From: an uncultured Granulosicoccus sp.
GTDB lineage: Bacteria > Pseudomonadota > Gammaproteobacteria > Granulosicoccales > Granulosicoccaceae
Direction: 5' to 3'
DNA length: 64,000 nucleotides
Assembly (NCBI GenBank): GCA_947492525.1
Contig: CANLNQ010000018.1
Coordinates: forward strand, 62,001 to 126,000
Below the pieces are notes generated by a model. That model was not told the origin of the DNA. It saw nothing but the letters and a program-made list of their open reading frames with translations, and searched no databases. A program made the translations under genes and the position numbers. This document shows, in pieces, positions 35,053 to 44,821 of the stretch; position 1 is the stretch's first letter; the number at the start of each line of letters is the position of its first letter.

Positions 35053-36333
35053 ATGAATCGCTGGCTGAGAAAATGGCTGGATAGTTCTGCCTCGAACGCG
35101 GATCTACCGGACTCGAATGAAGAGCGCGACAAGATCGCCAGCAATGCATTGGTGCTCGTGGCTGCCACCTTTCTGACCAAGACGGCAGATTCGCTGTCCA
35201 ATCCCAAGATCACCCTGACCTGGTTGCTGCAGAGCATGGGCGCATCCCCCGCGGCAATCAGCCTTCTGGTGCCCATCCGTGAATCCGGCGCACTGTTGCC
35301 GCAGGCGATGCTGGCAACTATCTCCAACAGCCGCAGCCGTCAGGTGGGCCTCTACCGGGTGGGTACGCTCATCCAGGGCGCTGCGGCCCTTGCCATGCTG
35401 GGCGCCGTTGCCTGGCTGGACGGAAAACTCGCGGGTTGGGTCGTGGTTGCCTGTCTGGCAGTGCTCAGCCTGGCAAGATGCCTGTGTTCTCTGACGCACA
35501 AGGCCATGATCGGCAAGAGTGTGCCCAAGGGGCTTCGCGGTCAGACCAATGGCTGGGCCTCCAGCGCCGCCGGTCTGGCAACCTGCGTCGTCGCGTTGCT
35601 CATGATTCTGGTACAAGGCTCTCAGGGCACGGAACCGTTGATGTGGATGGTTGCCGTTGCCGGATTCGCCTGGTGGTTGGCCACACTGGTCATATCCGCC
35701 ATCGACGAACCCGAGCAGGAACCTCGGAAATCGGATAATCAATTCTGGAAAAGGCTCAAACTGCTACGCAATGATTCGCAGTTCCTGCGCTTTGTCATTG
35801 CCCGCGCCTTGCTGACATCCTCCGCGCTGGTTGCCCCTTACTATGTCATGTTGCATACCGGCAGTGACAATCCGCTGGCAGGATTCGGCGCCCTGTTGCT
35901 GGCCAGTGGCGTAGCCAGCCTGATTGCCTCTCCATTATGGGGCCGCCTGGCTGACAGCTCATCACGATTGACACTCGTGCTGAGTGCGACCCTGGTAAGC
36001 CTGCTCGGACTGGCAACCGTGGGCCTGCACGTCACGCTGCCCGAGATCTTCAAGACTGCATGGCTGGTACCGCTATTGTATTTCTGCCTCGAATTGGCGC
36101 ACCAGGGCATTCGGGTTGGCCGCAAGACCTATGTCGTGGACATGGCCACCGACGACAACCGAGTGGACTATGTCTCGGTCAGCAACTCGGCGATCGGCTT
36201 GATATTGCTGCTGTTGGGCGTCATTTCCAGCGCCCTGTCAGCACTGTTGCCACCGGCAACGCTTATTGCACTGTTGTCACTTCTCAGTGCGGCCGGCGCC
36301 ATTCTGGGGCGCAGCTTGCCGAACGTCGAGTGA
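35053..36333 (+). CDS. MFS transporter
   Basis: A 426-residue membrane protein with about twelve helices after a 30-residue charged N-terminus. It has the general MFS layout with a central hydrophilic loop near residues 220-240 (EPEQEPRKSDNQF). A helix 8-9 turn SPLWGRLADSSSRL resembles the MFS A-like motif. A strong GAGGAGG site precedes the ATG. I cannot name the substrate. It stands alone, downstream of a 53-bp palindrome. Confidence 0.82.
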   Translation: MNRWLRKWLDSSASNADLPDSNEERDKIASNALVLVAATFLTKTADSLSNPKITLTWLLQSMGASPAAISLLVPIRESGALLPQAMLATISNSRSRQVGLYRVGTLIQGAAALAMLGAVAWLDGKLAGWVVVACLAVLSLARCLCSLTHKAMIGKSVPKGLRGQTNGWASSAAGLATCVVALLMILVQGSQGTEPLMWMVAVAGFAWWLATLVISAIDEPEQEPRKSDNQFWKRLKLLRNDSQFLRFVIARALLTSSALVAPYYVMLHTGSDNPLAGFGALLLASGVASLIASPLWGRLADSSSRLTLVLSATLVSLLGLATVGLHVTLPEIFKTAWLVPLLYFCLELAHQGIRVGRKTYVVDMATDDNRVDYVSVSNSAIGLILLLLGVISSALSALLPPATLIALLSLLSAAGAILGRSLPNVE

Positions 36334-36459
36334 CGGGTCTGTCACCTTCTCACCGTCAGCTATCGGCATCTGCAGCCAGGCCAGGCTGACGAGTCAATGG
36401 TGTTGCCGTAAGCAGAATCAAAATGCAGAATGGGGTCAGATGCTGATAGCCTGACTACC

Positions 36460-37755
36460 ATGATCAACGATTCCGAATCCTCTTCGACTCGAACTCGCCG
36501 GACGGGCGTTGTCATTATCGGCGGTGGCGTGGCCGGGGTGTCAGCAGCCTTGTTTCTGGCTGAAGCCGGTATCGCCTGCATACTGTGTGAAAAAGGCCGT
36601 ATTGCTGGTGAGCAGTCATCACGCAACTGGGGATGGATTCGCAAACAGGGTCGAGCCTTCGAAGAACTGCCACTGATGATCGACAGTGCTCGCCTGTGGG
36701 AGCGCATCGCCTCGGAGGTCGATGAAGACATCGGTTATCGACAGGGTGGTTCAACCTATCTGGCCAGCAACGAAACCGAACTGGACGAGCGTGCTCAGTG
36801 GCTGTCACAGGCCAGTGGTTACGATATCGATACTCGACTGCTCGATGCCACGCAGACAGACAGACTTCTGGGACAGCAGCGAAAGCGTTTCGCCGGGGCC
36901 TTGCACACCCCCAGTGACGCCTACGCGGAACCGGCATTGGCTGTTCCGGCAATGGCAAGACTGGCAAGCAGCAAGGGCAGCATCATTCTCGAGAATACGG
37001 CGGTGCGAACACTGGTTCGCACCGCCGGTCGAGTGACCGGAGTGGTGACAGAAAACGGCACGATACAGGCCGATGGCGTCATTCTGGCCGGCGGCATCTG
37101 GTCCAGAAGTCTGCTGGAAAACGAAGGCGTAGGCTTTCCGCAACTGGCGGTGCTTTCTTCAGTCCTGCGAACGAGCGCTGTCAGCCCCTTCGCTTGCTCG
37201 ACCTTCGGCGCCCCCGGCGCGTCGATAAGACCTCGTCTGGACGGCGGCTATACCATCGGTCGAACAGGTGCAGCAGGATTCGAGATCATACCCGCAGCAT
37301 TGCGTCACTTCAGCGCATTTCTACCGATACTCAAGGAACGCTGGCGAATCATGAAAATGTCGGTCGGTCCTTCGTTCTTCGGGCCGCTGGGATATCACCG
37401 CTGGAATGCCGATGAGTCCAGCCCGTTTGAACAGGTACGCACCATGAACCCGACGCCCGATTCGGTATTGCTGGACAAGGTCATGAGCAGTGCTCGTGAC
37501 CTCTACCCGCAATTGAGTCAATCACGTCCGATGGAGTCATGGGCCGGACTGATCGATGTCATGCCTGATGAAATCTGCACGGTCGGAGAGCTTGCGGAAC
37601 TACCCGGGCTGGTACTTGCCACCGGGCTGTCAGGACACGGTTTCGGCCTGGGGCCAGGTATTGGCATGATGGCGTCACGACTTGTCAGTGGCGGCACAGG
37701 CGGAGCGACGCACAGTGATTCACTGGCGCCAGACAGGTTCAACAAGCGGTCGTGA
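36460..37755 (+). CDS. FAD-dependent amino acid oxidase/dehydrogenase, DadA-like
   Basis: The 431-residue protein starts with an FAD-binding GGGVAGVSAALFLAEAG after about 20 residues. The DAO-family ending is present, LVLATGLSGHGFGLGPGIG. The early motif QSSRNWGWIRKQGR is characteristic of a subgroup of putative glycine/D-amino-acid oxidases. Such enzymes oxidise amines or D-amino acids and pass electrons to oxygen or quinone. Substrate unknown. The ATG at 36460 is preferred to one at 36430. It converges with the MOSC gene. Confidence 0.87.
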   Translation: MINDSESSSTRTRRTGVVIIGGGVAGVSAALFLAEAGIACILCEKGRIAGEQSSRNWGWIRKQGRAFEELPLMIDSARLWERIASEVDEDIGYRQGGSTYLASNETELDERAQWLSQASGYDIDTRLLDATQTDRLLGQQRKRFAGALHTPSDAYAEPALAVPAMARLASSKGSIILENTAVRTLVRTAGRVTGVVTENGTIQADGVILAGGIWSRSLLENEGVGFPQLAVLSSVLRTSAVSPFACSTFGAPGASIRPRLDGGYTIGRTGAAGFEIIPAALRHFSAFLPILKERWRIMKMSVGPSFFGPLGYHRWNADESSPFEQVRTMNPTPDSVLLDKVMSSARDLYPQLSQSRPMESWAGLIDVMPDEICTVGELAELPGLVLATGLSGHGFGLGPGIGMMASRLVSGGTGGATHSDSLAPDRFNKRS

Positions 37756-37935
37756 ACAGCGAGTCCCTCGAACCGGTTCAAGCGCTGAACGGAAGGAGGT
37801 TCTTTGTAACATCGACTGGCAGCCCGACTCAAAGCCATTGCAGCAGGTCTGTGAAGAGCACTGGGCAAGAAACACCTGATGCAGGCGTTTCTCCGGCTTA
37901 TTGGCGCCATGTCGACAAGCCGGGGGAGAGCCGCA

Positions 37936-38484
37936 TCAGTGGCTGGCTGCCCCGAGCGACTCGCTGCTCGTCACTTTCAACGCAACCTTGTCCCCCACTC
38001 TGAGACAACCACCGGCCAGCACCCGTGCAGTCACCCCGCCGTGCCCTCGCACCGCGTTGTAACCGCCGGCTCCCAGCGTCTCCTCCATTCGACTGCATGG
38101 ATGACACAGTCCGGTCACCTCCAGCTCGACGTCACCGACGGTGATCACCCGGTTTTTCAGCGCAAGCAGATTGATACCTCTGACGAGCAGGTTGCGCCGC
38201 AGATCCTCTGCCGTGACGCGAAGCTGTCCGCTACAGGAGGCGATGACTGACAAGTGTTCTTCCTGCATCAGCGTGACTTGACGCTTGCCCGTTCGCCCCT
38301 GATAGCGATCGCCTTCGAGACCGCGTTCAGGCGATGCCGAGACCGAGTCCACACTGAGCATGCTCGCACGCCTTTCGGGTCGCAGACCTATCCAGCATAA
38401 CTCCCCCTGTTGGGGCAGGGTACTCAACAATTCCTTCATCGTCTTCATTCGCGGCGTCTGCTGTTCCCAATCCTCAGACACCAT
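37936..38484 (-). CDS. MOSC domain protein
   Basis: The 182-residue product is a stand-alone MOSC domain, the C-terminal module of molybdenum-cofactor sulfurases. Typical blocks are GLEGDRYQGRTGKRQVTL, EDLRRNLLVRGINLLAL and the cysteine-containing GLCHPCSRME. HGGVTARVLAGG stands near the end. These proteins are thought to carry or transfer sulfur, or act as Moco-dependent detoxifiers (YiiM/YcbX-like). The start at 38484 leaves a 10-bp gap to the DUF262 gene on the same strand; an earlier start would overlap it. Confidence 0.88.
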   Translation of the reverse strand: MVSEDWEQQTPRMKTMKELLSTLPQQGELCWIGLRPERRASMLSVDSVSASPERGLEGDRYQGRTGKRQVTLMQEEHLSVIASCSGQLRVTAEDLRRNLLVRGINLLALKNRVITVGDVELEVTGLCHPCSRMEETLGAGGYNAVRGHGGVTARVLAGGCLRVGDKVALKVTSSESLGAASH

Positions 38485-38494
38485 AACGCACTCT

Positions 38495-40285
38495 CTAGTC
38501 TTCTCGCGAGACAACTTTGCCCATGGCAATTTCCACCAGATCACACAATCTGGAGCGCCGGTCTTCGACGAAGGCGTAGAAGTCCCCTTCTCTCATCAGG
38601 GAAGGCGAGAGTGCATGTGTGGCCAGCACGGCATCCATGGCTTCGTCCGTCAAACCCACCTGCTTGTCTGCCTGCAGCTTGGCGATGTAATCTGCGGGTG
38701 CGTTGCTCGCAATCTTTCTGTTGGCCTTGTAGGAAAGCAGCGTCTTGTTGAGAATACTGTCGTATCGGCTACGCGGTATCCGCTGGCTATCGCACCAGGC
38801 CCGCGGAAAGATATTGTGAATGTCGATCGAGATCTCATAGATCTTCAGGTCGCGAATGGAAGTACGCCAGAACCAGTCCTCAGCCCCTTCTCTGAGCACC
38901 AGCAGTGCTATTCCCTTGTAGGCTGCCGAGTTGCGTGTATGCAGCACATCGAACCGTCGGGGTGAGAAGCTGGCTTCCCGCACGGTAGAGGGCATCATTG
39001 CATTATTGTCGAGCCAGACAAGCAGCTCTTCATAATCCCTGGCGATACGCTCTTCAACTGCACCATCATACAGCTCACCCAGAACCCCGCACCAGTACCA
39101 GCGAGCGATCTTGTCTCTATTCTGCGGTTCTCGCCAGCGGTCCCCGATGCGAGCCATGATGGCAACCAGTGGAACCAGCTGAATACGATAGGGCAGCTCA
39201 CGGCGATGGTACAAGGCTTCGGCACGCAGGAAGTAGGCAACATGTTCATAAGCCGCTTCCAGTTGGCTTGCCCAGTCCTTCCAGGCATCCAGCGGCAGCG
39301 AGAGAACATCGCTGCGTCTGGCGCTGATCGGCTTCATGTGCTTTTCCGATCGCCCCTTGGAACGCGCCTTGATACGCAGATCGTGCGTATGCAACAAGGT
39401 AACGGCTTGAATGAAATCCGTCTCTTCGATGTCTTCCAACAGAGGACTGCGAGCAATTCTCGCCTTTCTGGACACGATATTGTGGCGCAGGGAACCATGC
39501 CAGTCATCGCGAAGACTGAAGCCAGCAGCCGCATATTTTGCGTTGAGCAACTCGAATACCGACAGTTGAGCACCGCCCAGGTTTGCCCTCTGGTACACGC
39601 GGCAGATCTTGTCGACAGGCGTGTCATGCTTGAGCAGGGTCACCGGGACCGAAAACGTGCGAAAGGACTCCAGTACCTGCTCGCGGAACTCATCCAGCAG
39701 CTTCGCATCCCCCGGATTGGCCTTCAGGAAACCCGCCTCCCACTCATCCGATTTCATGATCAGATGGCAGGGAAAGCACTTGGCCCGAAATTCCTGCTCG
39801 GAGGAATGCAACTTGAGCTTCACCTTTTTGGCGGCGTTGTCTCTGAGTTCGCGGCGCTCATCAACACTGAATACAGCAGCCTCGATATTACCGGTCACGG
39901 CTTTTTCGATATCGATATAGTAGTAACGCCTGATCGATTTTCTACTGGCTGTAAACGTATCCACTGGCGAATCAAGAAACGCGCAGCGAACCAGAGAGCT
40001 CAATCGCTGCTGCCCGTCCAGAATCAGCATTTCCGGTTCGCAGCCTTTGGGGACGCTTTTTCCCAACCCCTCCACCGGTCTTGTCTTCAGTAGATTCTTG
40101 TCCGCGTACTCGAGCAGTGTCACGCTGCCTACCGGGTATTTTCCGGCAATGCTGACCAGAATGTCCTTGATCTGATCATCGTCCCAGATCCAGCCTCGCT
40201 GGAACTCCGGCAACTGAATGACGCCGGTACTGATCTGTCTCAGTAACTCTGACAATAAATACGTAGTGTTCTCGAAAGTACTCAT
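38495..40285 (-). CDS. DUF262/HNH (DUF1524-like) protein, GmrSD/SspE-type defence candidate
   Basis: The 596-residue protein has an N-terminal DUF262 (ParB-like) domain with LPEFQRGWIW at 25-34 and the nucleotide-handling motif DGQQRL at 90-95. Near residue 490 lies IDIHNIFPRAW, followed by LLSYKANRKIASNAP, which matches the His-based core of DUF1524/HNH nucleases. The same two domains form the type IV restriction enzyme GmrSD and the phosphorothioate-sensing SspE. No methyltransferase, dnd or ssp gene is adjacent, so it would act alone. Its GC content looks lower than its neighbours (by eye, not computed), which would suit horizontal gain. The divergence from the GmrSD spacing leaves the exact group open. 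Confidence 0.83.
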   Translation of the reverse strand: MSTFENTTYLLSELLRQISTGVIQLPEFQRGWIWDDDQIKDILVSIAGKYPVGSVTLLEYADKNLLKTRPVEGLGKSVPKGCEPEMLILDGQQRLSSLVRCAFLDSPVDTFTASRKSIRRYYYIDIEKAVTGNIEAAVFSVDERRELRDNAAKKVKLKLHSSEQEFRAKCFPCHLIMKSDEWEAGFLKANPGDAKLLDEFREQVLESFRTFSVPVTLLKHDTPVDKICRVYQRANLGGAQLSVFELLNAKYAAAGFSLRDDWHGSLRHNIVSRKARIARSPLLEDIEETDFIQAVTLLHTHDLRIKARSKGRSEKHMKPISARRSDVLSLPLDAWKDWASQLEAAYEHVAYFLRAEALYHRRELPYRIQLVPLVAIMARIGDRWREPQNRDKIARWYWCGVLGELYDGAVEERIARDYEELLVWLDNNAMMPSTVREASFSPRRFDVLHTRNSAAYKGIALLVLREGAEDWFWRTSIRDLKIYEISIDIHNIFPRAWCDSQRIPRSRYDSILNKTLLSYKANRKIASNAPADYIAKLQADKQVGLTDEAMDAVLATHALSPSLMREGDFYAFVEDRRSRLCDLVEIAMGKVVSRED

Positions 40286-41031
40286 TGGCGTCCTGAATCG
40301 AGGAACTCACACCGATATCCACACTAGCCACCCGTTATTGAACCATGGACCACAATCTGATCACGGAACACTGCAGTAAGACGACTTCGGAAACGAAAGC
40401 ATCGCCACGACTGTTCGGCTGATGTATTGACTGAATATCGGATGTGGCTATGGATCCTTTACCGAGTAACCGCGAGTCGGACCTCTGATCGCGATGGATT
40501 ACCTGGCCAGATCGTGGCGGCAGCCAACCGACAGTCATGGCGATTCATCGAGACTGGCCCGCGACCGCCCACGCCCCCCACCTGTCGCTACCACGCCATC
40601 TTCTCGCATTCATCCCCGTCATTGCCATGGCAGTTCGCCCTCGACCTTCACGCGTGAATACCCTATGTCACTAATTTCAAAGAACGTTTTCCACCCCCTC
40701 TCATGCTGAGTTCAACCCTGCCCACGGCAGCAGCCTCTCCGGCCGCTGCGCAGTTGAGGAGAGTTTTCTTACCGATATAACCTTCCCGGTCACTGATGCC
40801 AATACCTTTGTCGAGGGCGACGAAACTGACAATACCAATGTAACCCTTGAGACTGCGAATATCGCGAAACGTGATGCCAACGCCAGTGATATCCACAGCA
40901 CCTTGCTTCACACAGAAACACCGGCTGCAGCAATCAGGCGTCGCTCATACTGATGCGCAGGCGGCATGCCGCCGGAACGGCCCGCCCCCTGGCCAGAGTG
41001 CCTGTTCACGGCATCCGTGTTCGCTGATGGC
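40286..41031. other. 746-bp region without a firm gene
   Basis: The stretch upstream of the DUF262 gene and downstream of azoR is less GC-rich than average. A minus-strand frame from a GTG at 40911 to 40663 (82 codons) is open and reads somewhat like protein (GYIGIVSFVALDKGIG). It has no binding site or family I recognise. The opposite strand is also open over part of it. It may be a gene remnant linked to gain of the DUF262 gene. Confidence 0.35.
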
Positions 41032-41685
41032 TCAGGCCACCTGTCCCTGTGAGGACTCATCTGCAAGCAGCGCGGGGATGGCCTCGAAGGCCTCGCTGAT
41101 GGCGGTGGCTTTCTGCGCCTCACCCATGGCCACCCCTTCCGCGCGAATCACTCGCACATCGCTGATGCCGAAAAAGCCGAAGACGACCTTCAGATAGCTT
41201 TCCTGGTGCTCCATGGCCTGACCAGCTTCACTGTTGGAGTAGATTCCACCCCGCGCCAGTGCCAATACCACGGTCTTGCCACCGGCCAGGCCTACCGGAC
41301 CTTCTTCCGTGTATTTGAAAGTTCGCCCTGCCTGTGCCACACGATCGACCCAAGCCTTGAGCTGAGTCGGGATACTGAAGTTATAGAATGGCACACCGAT
41401 CACGACCACATCGGCTTCAAGGAACTGCGCGACCAGCTTCTCCGAGACCGCATTCTCGTGGCGCTGCGCATCCGTCTGCTCAGCCTGTTCAACACCACGA
41501 ATGCCCATGGCATCCGCACCAAAATGGTTGGGGGCCTCCGCCGCCAGGTCAAGGGTCTGCACGGTTGTTGCCGGATGAACCCTGAGCCATTGCGCAACCA
41601 CCTCGGCACTGAGTTGTCGCGTGACAGAAGCTTCCTGCATGATGCTGGAATCGATGTGCAACAGCTTGATATTTGCGTCTTTCAT
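41032..41685 (-). CDS. azoR: FMN-dependent NADH-azoreductase
   Basis: From the ATG at 41685 the 217-residue flavodoxin-fold protein starts [10 protein letters not shown], as AzoR enzymes do. FMN-contact segments are present: [20 protein letters not shown] and the [10 protein letters not shown] loop. It reduces quinones and azo compounds with NADH. It is cytoplasmic. The divergent LysR gene starts 110 bp away and is its likely regulator, an arrangement common for azoR homologues. Confidence 0.9.
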   Translation of the reverse strand: MKDANIKLLHIDSSIMQEASVTRQLSAEVVAQWLRVHPATTVQTLDLAAEAPNHFGADAMGIRGVEQAEQTDAQRHENAVSEKLVAQFLEADVVVIGVPFYNFSIPTQLKAWVDRVAQAGRTFKYTEEGPVGLAGGKTVVLALARGGIYSNSEAGQAMEHQESYLKVVFGFFGISDVRVIRAEGVAMGEAQKATAISEAFEAIPALLADESSQGQVA

Positions 41686-41795
41686 GATTGGTAAACTCGT
41701 CTCGTCGGAATGTTCGTGCAGTCTAGGGACGTTGCGCCGGTCCGATAAGTAGGCAAGAATGCGTTTCATCGTTCCAGAAACAGGACAATGAAGGC

Positions 41796-42713
41796 ATGCA
41801 GGATCTCAACGACATGGTGCTGTTCGCTGACGTTATCGAGCACGGCGGATTTACTGCCGCCAGCCGCGCACTCGGTATCCCCAAATCACGAATTTCGCGA
41901 CGCATTGCCAGCCTCGAGAAACAACTCGGCCTGCAACTCATGTATCGCAGCACTCGCAAGCTCTCTCTGACACCCGATGGCGAGCTGTTTCTGAGTCATT
42001 GCAAGGATATGCGCAGTGCCGCGCAGACAGCCTATGAGGCCGTTGCGCAAGTGCATACGGAACCCTGTGGCACGGTACGCATGAGTTGTCCGGTGACTCT
42101 GGCATTGAGCACGCTGGCAACGGAGCTGCCTCGGTTTCAATCACGCTATCCACAAGTCAACCTCGATATTCGCGTGCTCAACCGTCCGGTTGATCCAATG
42201 GACGAACGATTCGACCTGGCATTGCGAGTGCGCACCCGGATAGAAGACAGTTCTGCACTGGTGGCTCGAACGCTCGGAATCAGCCGCTCGATCATCGTTG
42301 CCAGTCCCGAGCTTCTCGACCGGCAGACACCGGTACGCGTACCCGCTGACCTGGCGGGCCGGGATACGATTGCCATGAACGCCAGCGATGGAAAGAGCAG
42401 CTGGCGGCTGGAAGGACCCGACGGGCAAAGCCATGTTCACTGGCATGACCCCCGCTACATTGCCGATGATCTGCATCTGATGGTCTGTGCAGCAGTGAAC
42501 GCCAACGGCATAGCCATGCTGCCCGAGCATGTCTGCCGCAACGAGATTCGATCCGGTAGCCTGGTACAACTACTGCCAGGCTGGGAACCGCTGCCGGGCA
42601 TCGTGCATGTCGTCTATCCGGCTGGCCGCACGCAAGTGCCAGCAGTACGCCGACTGGTGGAATTTCTGGCGGAGACCTTCGATGGCTATGGCACTACCGA
42701 TGCCACTGATTGA
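41796..42713 (+). CDS. LysR family transcriptional regulator
   Basis: The 305-residue protein has an N-terminal winged helix ([32 protein letters not shown]). An effector domain of the CrgA/AaeR-like group follows, with [15 protein letters not shown]. It is divergent from azoR with a 110-bp shared promoter region, so it probably activates or represses azoR in response to a quinone- or phenol-like inducer. The inducer is inferred from azoR homologues. It ends 151 bp from the convergent enoyl-CoA hydratase gene. Confidence 0.92.
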   Translation: MQDLNDMVLFADVIEHGGFTAASRALGIPKSRISRRIASLEKQLGLQLMYRSTRKLSLTPDGELFLSHCKDMRSAAQTAYEAVAQVHTEPCGTVRMSCPVTLALSTLATELPRFQSRYPQVNLDIRVLNRPVDPMDERFDLALRVRTRIEDSSALVARTLGISRSIIVASPELLDRQTPVRVPADLAGRDTIAMNASDGKSSWRLEGPDGQSHVHWHDPRYIADDLHLMVCAAVNANGIAMLPEHVCRNEIRSGSLVQLLPGWEPLPGIVHVVYPAGRTQVPAVRRLVEFLAETFDGYGTTDATD

Positions 42714-42864
42714 CGGAGGCTGGGTGCAACCCGCCTGAAACATTCGCGCAAGTTGAACCTGTGAATCTCGCCTGCCGATCCCGATGCCGGATCGCACACG
42801 ATGAAGGCCATCATCAAACCTTGTTCTACAAGCCTGGTGCGGGACACGATTACACCAACCGCCA

Positions 42865-43695
42865 CTAGCGATGTTTCCAGCCTGGAGGACGCTTTTCGAA
42901 GAATGCGTCGATACCCTCCACCACATCCTCGGCCATCATGTTGCAGGCCATGGCATCACTGGCCAACTCGTAGGCCTGCGCCAGAGGTCGCTCAAGCTGT
43001 TCATAAAACAGCCGTTTTCCAGTGCTGACAGCCACGCTGGATTTACCACAGATCGTATCGCACCACTGCTCGATCGCTGCATCCAGAGCCTCCGCCGGCA
43101 CGCAATCGTTCAGCAATCCCCAGTCGACGGCCGTCTGTGCCGAAATGAAGTCGCCGGACATGAGCAACTGAAAGGCTCGCTTGCGAGACAGATTCCTGCT
43201 CAGCGCAACCGATGGCGTACTGCAGAACAGGCCCAGATTGATGCCGGAGACACCGAATTGTGCATGATCTGCAGCAACGGCCAGATCACACGTGGCTACC
43301 AGCTGACACCCGGCGGCCGCGGCTACTCCCTGAACTCGGGCGATGACCGGTTGCGGCAGGCAGACCAGCGTCTGCATTACCCGGCTACACTGCTGGAACA
43401 GGCCACGCTGCCAGTCCTCATCATCTGCATGACTGCGCATTTCCACCAGATCATGCCCGGCACAGAAGGCAGGCCCATTGGCGGCAATGACCACCACCCT
43501 CACTCGCTCATCGATCTGATCAAGCGCTGTCTGCAGTGCGTTCAACATGGCCTGGCTGAGCGCATTGAATCGGGCCGGCCTGTTGAGTGTCAGCGTCAGG
43601 CTCCCCTGTTCAGTCAAGCTGACGATGACCAACGCCTCCTGTTCGGCAAGCTGCGCTGCGTCATCACCGTGCGTCTTTCCGGAATTCGAGCTCAT
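42865..43695 (-). CDS. enoyl-CoA hydratase/isomerase family protein
   Basis: The 276-residue crotonase-fold protein has the oxyanion-hole segments FCAGHDL (near residue 78) and GVAAAAGCQLVATCDLAVA (near 125). The FGVSGINLGLFCSTPSVALSR region after it is typical of the ECHDC3-like branch, in which the usual catalytic glutamates of true hydratases are not all kept. The substrate is therefore uncertain. It starts 17 bp after the CoA-binding protein gene and both are probably one transcript. Confidence 0.88.
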   Translation of the reverse strand: MSSNSGKTHGDDAAQLAEQEALVIVSLTEQGSLTLTLNRPARFNALSQAMLNALQTALDQIDERVRVVVIAANGPAFCAGHDLVEMRSHADDEDWQRGLFQQCSRVMQTLVCLPQPVIARVQGVAAAAGCQLVATCDLAVAADHAQFGVSGINLGLFCSTPSVALSRNLSRKRAFQLLMSGDFISAQTAVDWGLLNDCVPAEALDAAIEQWCDTICGKSSVAVSTGKRLFYEQLERPLAQAYELASDAMACNMMAEDVVEGIDAFFEKRPPGWKHR

Positions 43696-43712
43696 GGCAT
43701 TGCCTGCCTTCT

Positions 43713-44129
43713 CTAGCGGAGCAATTCGATCTTCGGACAGCGATTCATGACCACTTTCAGCCCTGCCTCTTCTGCAAGCCTGGCAGCCTCGTCACTGTAC
43801 ACACCAAGCTGACTCCACAAGACCTTGGCACCGATATCAATGGCCTCCCTTGCAATTCCGGGCAAGGCGTCCGACACGCGAAAGACATCCACCATGTCGA
43901 CAGGCTCCTCGATATCGGCAAGAGACGCCACGACATCCAGCCCCAGAATCTGCCCGCCGGCCTGTCCGGGATTCACGGGAATCATGTGGTACCCCCGCTC
44001 CTTTAGCACGCGTAGCACATCATGACTGGGGCGGTGCGGCTTCGGACTGGCACCGACCATGGCAATCGTCCTGACCTGCGACAGGATATCGCTGATGTAG
44101 CCCTCGGGGTAGGCTTCCTTGTGGTTCAT
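43713..44129 (-). CDS. CoA-binding domain protein, YccU family
   Basis: A 138-residue Rossmann-like CoA-binding protein. It shows VGASPKPHRPSHDVLRVL near the start, YHMIPVNPG, the VDVFR strand, and the terminal MNRCPKIEL with its conserved cysteine. The family binds CoA but has no assigned reaction. The ATG at 44129 is taken over a GTG one codon upstream. Its pairing with the crotonase suggests a shared acyl-CoA role. Confidence 0.9.
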   Translation of the reverse strand: MNHKEAYPEGYISDILSQVRTIAMVGASPKPHRPSHDVLRVLKERGYHMIPVNPGQAGGQILGLDVVASLADIEEPVDMVDVFRVSDALPGIAREAIDIGAKVLWSQLGVYSDEAARLAEEAGLKVVMNRCPKIELLR

Positions 44130-44422
44130 CACGGGCTCTGTGTTGAATGGTTCGGATGTACTGCATCACTCTACCAGTAGTCATTGACAATGGCGACAGG
44201 GGCACGATCATCGATCCGAGCGATACACGTCAGAGTCCATTTGATCATCCTGATTCAGGATCATTCGAACTTCCACGCCATTACACCCACCAGGGAACAG
44301 AACGCTGAGTGTGTGAAGTAGCCTGTCGCAATTCAGGCCAGGAGCTTCCTAAGATCGCGCCCTGACGGTACAGTAGGGTTGGATCGATTGATACCATGGC
44401 TTGAACAGGGAGGAAATTGCAC
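44130..44422. other. divergent promoter region of the CoA-binding and peptidoglycan-binding genes
   Basis: The 293 bp hold a short inverted repeat, ATCCTG-att-CAGGAT (44249-44263), and a TTGACA at 44187. The second element of a promoter is not clear. No gene is seen. Confidence 0.35.
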
Positions 44423-44812
44423 ATGAAACCAGTCAGCTTCACGGTGAACAAGGCTTGGCACATTCGACTGTTCATGGCGCTGAGTCTCGGTGCCTGCCTG
44501 GCCACGGTCTCCGGGTGTGCTGCGGTGGAAGGCGTCCGGGGCCAGATCTCGTCACGGCTCGGAGGCGACAGCAAGGCAAGCGAACAGGTGGCCACTGCGG
44601 TACCCACCTCGGCCCCCAACGAAAGCCTGACTGGCCAGATTCAGGAAAGGCTCAAGGAACTCGGGTACAAACCGGGTCGTATCACCGGCAAGCCGAATTC
44701 GCGTACGGAAGCGGCCATTCAGGACTTCCAGCTGGACAACGACCTGCGCGTCGATGGCCGAGTGAGCGTGAAGCTGCTCGAAGCGCTCAACAGCGCCATC
44801 GCCGAGCGTTGA
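44423..44812 (+). CDS. lipoprotein with peptidoglycan-binding domain
   Basis: The 129-residue product has a lipoprotein signal with ATVSGC as lipobox (cysteine near residue 32). After a 30-residue linker a single PG_binding_1 domain fills residues 70-126: IQERLKELGYKPGRITGKPN, then TEAAIQDFQLDNDLRVDGRV. It should anchor peptidoglycan to the outer or inner membrane. The ATG at 44423 is used; GGAGG lies nine bases upstream. It ends 9 bp before the AsmA gene, suggesting joint expression. Confidence 0.85.
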   Translation: MKPVSFTVNKAWHIRLFMALSLGACLATVSGCAAVEGVRGQISSRLGGDSKASEQVATAVPTSAPNESLTGQIQERLKELGYKPGRITGKPNSRTEAAIQDFQLDNDLRVDGRVSVKLLEALNSAIAER

Positions 44813-44821
44813 TCGGGACTG

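Noticed and set aside
40663-40911. 82-codon minus-strand frame as a gene
   Set aside because: No binding site, a GTG start only and no recognised family. It is kept only as a remark in the intergenic entry.
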